A DNA stretch of 15,355 bases from positions 1 to 15,355 of the forward strand of contig QFQW01000088.1 of the NCBI GenBank assembly GCA_003248755.1, read 5' to 3'. Position numbers and translations under genes: made by a program. Shown here piece after piece: positions 13,919 through 15,355 of the stretch (position 1 is its first letter; every line of letters starts with the position of its first letter). Below the pieces are notes generated by a model. The model saw only the letters and a list, made by a program, of their open reading frames with translations. It was not told the DNA's origin and made no database searches. The stretch comes from Chryseobacterium sp. (GTDB taxonomy: Bacteria; Bacteroidota; Bacteroidia; Flavobacteriales; Weeksellaceae).

Positions 13919-14965
13919 TTATAGCCCTAAAAATTTGAACGGTTTTGACTCTTTGAAGTTCAAATTGGATTTGCCATTATAAGTTTGATAATTACTGAGG
14001 TCCAGTTTCATTACTTTTCCCTTTGTAGTGACATCAAAGTCTTTAAGATTGACCCAAAAAGTATTCGGTGTGAAAACGGTTTCAAAATAATAAACAAGAT
14101 TTTTCTGGTCAGCAACGGAACGCCATCTTGTAGAAGATATATTAGGTTCTGTCTCGGAAGAGATTCCGTAGGGAACAGAGCAATTTCTAATTACACTGAA
14201 CACACTTGCAACCGCTTTTCTTGTATCAGCAGTCTGCGGAATAGCATTGATGTAATAAGAAGCTCTCACAAAACGGTCTGCAGCACGATTGGTTCCAGGT
14301 AACATTACGGTTCCCGGAATTCCTTTCCAATAATTATTAAGAGCCAATTGTTCTTCAAAAATCGGCGAATTAGTCATCACAGTATATTCCGGCGAATGAT
14401 GAATTACCAATTTTCCATTGATATATTCAAAAACGGCATTGTCTCCGGATGCATCCGAAAGCGAAAGGTGAATTGTCGTGAATCTTTCTGTTCCGGGGAT
14501 ATAATCGCTTACGACTGCAAAAGGTTCTGTCCTAGAATATTCTACAGCTTCTTTTACCGTTGCGAAATTATCCAGATAATATTGTGCCCAAAGAGAAATA
14601 GCAAGACCTTTCGTTTTTCCATTCGGGTCAAATTTTGGATATTGTGATTCTCCTAGCCAAAGAAGATTGGCAACTAGACCTTTCTCGTTCATCCCGTCAG
14701 CCGTTGCTATATCCCAAGATGTGGTGACAACACTTCCATATTTGGATTTCCATTTTATAGAAAGGGGACCGACTTCTCCGCTACGTTCGATTCCTTGAGG
14801 GAGAATCCAAACATTGGCAGGAATCTCGTCTTTCCAATCCATGGAACGGGCTGTGAGAATGGTGTTTTCGGGACCTTTGTAGACAACTCTTGTACAGGCT
14901 TCGGAATCGCTTAGATATCCTACACTAAGAAATAATGAGAAGAAGATCAAAGAAAAATTTTTCAT
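13919..14965 (-). CDS. Secreted linear amide C-N hydrolase (choloylglycine hydrolase family)
   Basis: A 348-residue protein of the Ntn-hydrolase family that includes bile salt hydrolases and penicillin V acylases. A signal peptide (about 1-23, ending SEA) would be cut just before C24 (EACTRVVY), so signal cleavage would expose the nucleophile as the new N-terminus. R40 and D43 (TARSMDW) lie 16 and 19 residues after C24, as R18 and D21 follow C2 in bile salt hydrolases. Other motifs are DGMNEKGL (90-97) and VMTNSP with N199. This points to an active enzyme in the periplasm or outside. The substrate cannot be read from sequence: N-acyl amides such as penicillin V, acyl-homoserine lactones or conjugated bile salts are family options. 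No lipobox is seen. Confidence 0.88.
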   Translation of the reverse strand: MKNFSLIFFSLFLSVGYLSDSEACTRVVYKGPENTILTARSMDWKDEIPANVWILPQGIERSGEVGPLSIKWKSKYGSVVTTSWDIATADGMNEKGLVANLLWLGESQYPKFDPNGKTKGLAISLWAQYYLDNFATVKEAVEYSRTEPFAVVSDYIPGTERFTTIHLSLSDASGDNAVFEYINGKLVIHHSPEYTVMTNSPIFEEQLALNNYWKGIPGTVMLPGTNRAADRFVRASYYINAIPQTADTRKAVASVFSVIRNCSVPYGISSETEPNISSTRWRSVADQKNLVYYFETVFTPNTFWVNLKDFDVTTKGKVMKLDLSNYQTYNGKSNLNFKESKPFKFLGL

Positions 14966-15143
14966 AGCAATATTATTTTGGTTAAAAAAAGATAATGGAC
15001 TATTTTAAATTTTAATAACTGGCTTTCTGCAAATTTTACTTCCTTAAATCGTTATTAATGAGAATAATGTAAATGTACGGATAAAATAATTGGGATGTCT
15101 AAGAATCCTTGAATTTAAATAATGATTCATCTTAGGAAATAAA

Positions 15144-15170
15144 AAAACTCCATTCAATGAATAGAGTTTT
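15144..15170. terminator. Intrinsic terminator hairpin
   Basis: AAAACTC (15144-15150) pairs with GAGTTTT (15164-15170), and ATTC (15152-15155) with GAAT (15159-15162), with one C/A mismatch and a 3-base loop. On the minus strand it is followed by a T run (the A run at 15141-15147), fitting termination of the right-edge gene 26 bases after its stop. Confidence 0.75.
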
Positions 15171-15195
15171 AAGTGTAAAAAAGTAATGTTCCTTT

Positions 15196-15355
15196 TTAAT
15201 CAAGAGGTTTTCTGCCTGATATGATATTGAATAATACTACAATCACAGCAATTACCAATAATACGTGAACCAAGTAACCTGTACTCATTCCTGGAACAAT
15301 TCCTAGCATTCCTAAAAGCCAAACGACAATACAAATGACGGCGACTAACCATAAT
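15196..15355 (-). CDS. lmo0937-type small membrane protein, 5' end beyond the window
   Basis: The 52 visible C-terminal residues, from LWLVAVICIVVWLLGMLG through VPGMSTGYLVH to IISGRKPLD, form two hydrophobic helices joined by a short glycine-containing turn and end in a basic tail. This is the layout and wording of small bacterial lmo0937-family membrane proteins of about 50-55 residues, which usually begin MxNLLWLV. Only a few N-terminal residues should be missing. Function is unknown. The stop is followed by the hairpin at 15144-15170. Confidence 0.75.
   Translation of the reverse strand, partial: LWLVAVICIVVWLLGMLGIVPGMSTGYLVHVLLVIAVIVVLFNIISGRKPLD

Noticed and set aside
15099..15135. 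Imperfect inverted repeat CTAAGA...TCTTAG
   Set aside because: The arms are only 6 bases, with a large interrupted loop and no T run; probably chance in AT-rich DNA.

Overview
The window looks like chromosomal DNA of a flavobacterium of the Chryseobacterium/Epilithonimonas type (Bacteroidota, Flavobacteriia). Four things suggest this: AT-rich DNA; start codons preceded by A-rich stretches instead of Shine-Dalgarno sites; several promoter candidates of the Bacteroidota form TTG-N17-23-TAnnTTTG; and an extracellular protease ending in a type IX secretion (T9SS) sorting domain. The taxon call is an inference from these signs and from protein character; no search was run.

Region 1 (1-4488, all + strand) is the accessory and most interesting part: a compact, apparently undescribed bacteriocin-type system. 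Two small paralogous precursor peptides (61-228 and 260-424) have 15-residue leaders of the double-glycine type (GS and GG cleavage sites). Each core is about 40 residues, very hydrophobic, rich in GxxxG, and contains exactly two cysteines. A strong hairpin terminator or attenuator (441-472) follows. Four membrane-protein genes of unknown family come next (490-657, 657-1301, 1288-1506, 1475-1858), then a membrane-anchored thioredoxin-like protein with CEYC (1869-2396) and a C39-peptidase ABC exporter (2386-4488). The genes overlap or nearly touch, so they should be co-transcribed. Proposed working: precursors are made in excess, the redoxin handles their paired cysteines, the exporter cuts the leader and pumps the cores out, and one or more small membrane proteins give immunity. 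No HlyD-type adaptor is in the window; it may lie to the left.

Region 2 (4525-8549) is housekeeping: an M23 envelope peptidase (-), glycerol-3-phosphate dehydrogenase gpsA (+), a DUF1232 membrane protein (+), and an Fe-S assembly pair, Mrp/ApbC-type ATPase followed by a NifU-like scaffold (-). This Mrp lacks the usual CxxC.

Region 3 (8550-13052) holds a 490-base intergenic region with a small G-rich patch, a secreted DUF4403 protein whose start is reassigned to 9043, and an 850-residue T9SS-exported thermolysin-family (M4) metalloprotease.

Region 4 (13131-15355, - strand) has purine-nucleoside phosphorylase deoD, a secreted choloylglycine-hydrolase-family amidase, and the 3' part of a small lmo0937-type membrane protein running off the right edge. 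Clear intrinsic terminators sit at 7149-7182, 13074-13107 and 15144-15170. No rRNA, tRNA, CRISPR array or insertion sequence was seen.
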